Assembly (NCBI GenBank): GCA_963803015.1
Contig: CAWDKV010000003.1
Coordinates: forward strand, 1-64,000
DNA length: 64,000 nt
Reading direction: 5' to 3'
Origin: Berkiella sp963803015
GTDB lineage: Bacteria; Pseudomonadota; Gammaproteobacteria; Berkiellales; Berkiellaceae
Positions 63,444 through 64,000 of the stretch are shown here, piece after piece; the stretch's first letter is position 1, and every line of letters starts with the position of its first letter. The position numbers and the translations under genes are program-made. A model generated the notes under the pieces. That model ran no database searches. It had not been told where the DNA came from and saw only the letters and a list, made by a program, of their open reading frames with translations.

Positions 63444-64000
63444 TTACCATCTAATTGCTGCCAATAAATTATTCTTTTCATCTGTCCAAAGCGTTTGCGT
63501 TCTATTCTCTTTAAACTGCAAAGCCTTTTTTTGGTAGAGATAGCTGCCAAGCATTTGATCTCTAGATACGAGCACCCATTCTGCAGCAGAGACAGCTGTT
63601 TTACTTTCTGCCATGTTGTGGATGACATAGGCATTGAGATTTAACTTGGTGGCTAAGGCTTGCACCGGAGGATAGAGATCAACATATCGACTTGAGATAT
63701 GAAATGCCAAAATGCCGTGAGGCTTCAAATGTTTTAAATATGTTTGAAACGCTTCTATGGTTAAAAGATGTAAGGGGATAGCATCGCCATTAAAAGCGTC
63801 TACAGCGAGTACATCATAATTGTCTGAGCCATTTTCTCTTAAGCGTTGCGCGAGAGACAATCTGCCATCCCCAATGATAATGTCAGTGGAGGCAGGGGTG
63901 TCCTGTAAAAACGTAAAATATTTTTTGGCGATGCTGACAATGTCTGGGTCGATCTCATAAAAACGCAAAACATCGCCTTTTTGCGAGAGTGCAGCGATGG
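63444..64000 (-). CDS. Spermidine synthase-like methyltransferase-fold protein (partial)
   Basis: Only the C-terminal part is in the window; the frame is open to the edge (codons for AALSQKGDVLRFYEIDP precede the first possible start). Visible motifs of the polyamine synthase fold are FYEIDPDIVSIAKKYF, the acidic IIIGDGRLSLAQRL and DVLAVDAFNGDAIPLHLLT, where the DAF segment replaces the DSSDP-type catalytic loop of true spermidine synthases. It may belong to the spermidine-synthase-like proteins often fused to membrane domains. The missing N-terminus prevents a firm name. Confidence 0.8.
   Translation of the reverse strand, partial: IAALSQKGDVLRFYEIDPDIVSIAKKYFTFLQDTPASTDIIIGDGRLSLAQRLRENGSDNYDVLAVDAFNGDAIPLHLLTIEAFQTYLKHLKPHGILAFHISSRYVDLYPPVQALATKLNLNAYVIHNMAESKTAVSAAEWVLVSRDQMLGSYLYQKKALQFKENRTQTLWTDEKNNLLAAIRW

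Noticed and set aside
1..64000. CRISPR arrays, insertion sequences, prophage, toxin-antitoxin modules
   Set aside because: No regularly spaced direct repeats, transposase or integrase motifs, phage structural genes or toxin-antitoxin pairs were recognised.

Overview
The window is a contiguous piece of a gammaproteobacterial chromosome around the replication origin. It carries the block gyrB-recF-dnaN-dnaA / oriC / rpmH-rnpA-yidD-yidC-mnmE-mnmG-rsmG-parA-parB-atp operon-glmU-glmS. The flanks also have typical gammaproteobacterial order: purE, topA-smg-dprA, def-fmt-rsmB-trkA-trkH, glyQS-gmhB-plsC, polA, engB, cytochrome c4-dsbA. The DNA is moderately AT-rich. Several long proteins without recognisable homologues, with helical-repeat, coiled-coil or low-complexity architecture, interrupt these conserved blocks. 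That pattern recalls host-associated Legionellales (Coxiella/Legionella/Berkiella-like), but the assignment is inference; no rRNA or tRNA gene was found here.

Layout. 1-4.6 kb, minus strand: purE, a topA with many frameshifts, smg, dprA. 4.7-13.3 kb: def, then two lineage-specific genes (a minus-strand coiled-coil protein and a plus-strand helical-repeat protein), then fmt, rsmB, trkA, trkH. 13.4-17.7 kb: glyQ, glyS, gmhB and plsC, the last three joined by ATGA overlaps. 17.7-26.4 kb, minus strand, read away from the origin: dnaA, dnaN, recF, an unknown helical-repeat gene, gyrB (broken into two overlapping frames), an unknown short gene, and a glyoxalase. Three parS-like palindromes lie in recF and at the 5' end of gyrB. 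26.4-27.1 kb: oriC. 27.1-35.3 kb: ribosomal protein L34, RNase P protein, membrane insertion, tRNA-modification and partition genes. 35.3-46.1 kb: an unknown gene, the complete F1Fo ATP synthase operon (atpI and atpD frameshifted), glmU and glmS. 46.2-53.8 kb: SRAP protein, HU-like protein, MFS transporter, uvrD, polA. 53.8-64 kb: a strongly structured non-coding element, nhaA, engB, two cytochromes c, dsbA, a Dam-like methylase, a glutathionyl-hydroquinone reductase, a zinc metallopeptidase, rep, a palindrome-rich non-coding element, and the end of a spermidine-synthase-like gene.

Working together: the origin block initiates and segregates replication (DnaA/oriC, DnaN, RecF, gyrase, ParA/ParB/parS). 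The atp-glm block couples energy supply to UDP-GlcNAc synthesis. def/fmt/rsmB/rnpA/mnmE/mnmG/rsmG/glyQS serve translation. DsbA, cytochrome c4 and cytochrome c5 serve the periplasm.

No insertion sequence, prophage, CRISPR array or defence island is visible. The unusual material is of three kinds. (1) Frameshifts in four normally essential or conserved genes (topA, gyrB, atpI, atpD); those in topA and atpD are confined to patches of about 300 bp, which looks more like local sequence error than gene decay. (2) A set of lineage-specific proteins placed inside housekeeping clusters. (3) Several non-coding blocks with extensive nested or serial inverted repeats, notably 63182-63418, 53803-54047 and 47341-47431.
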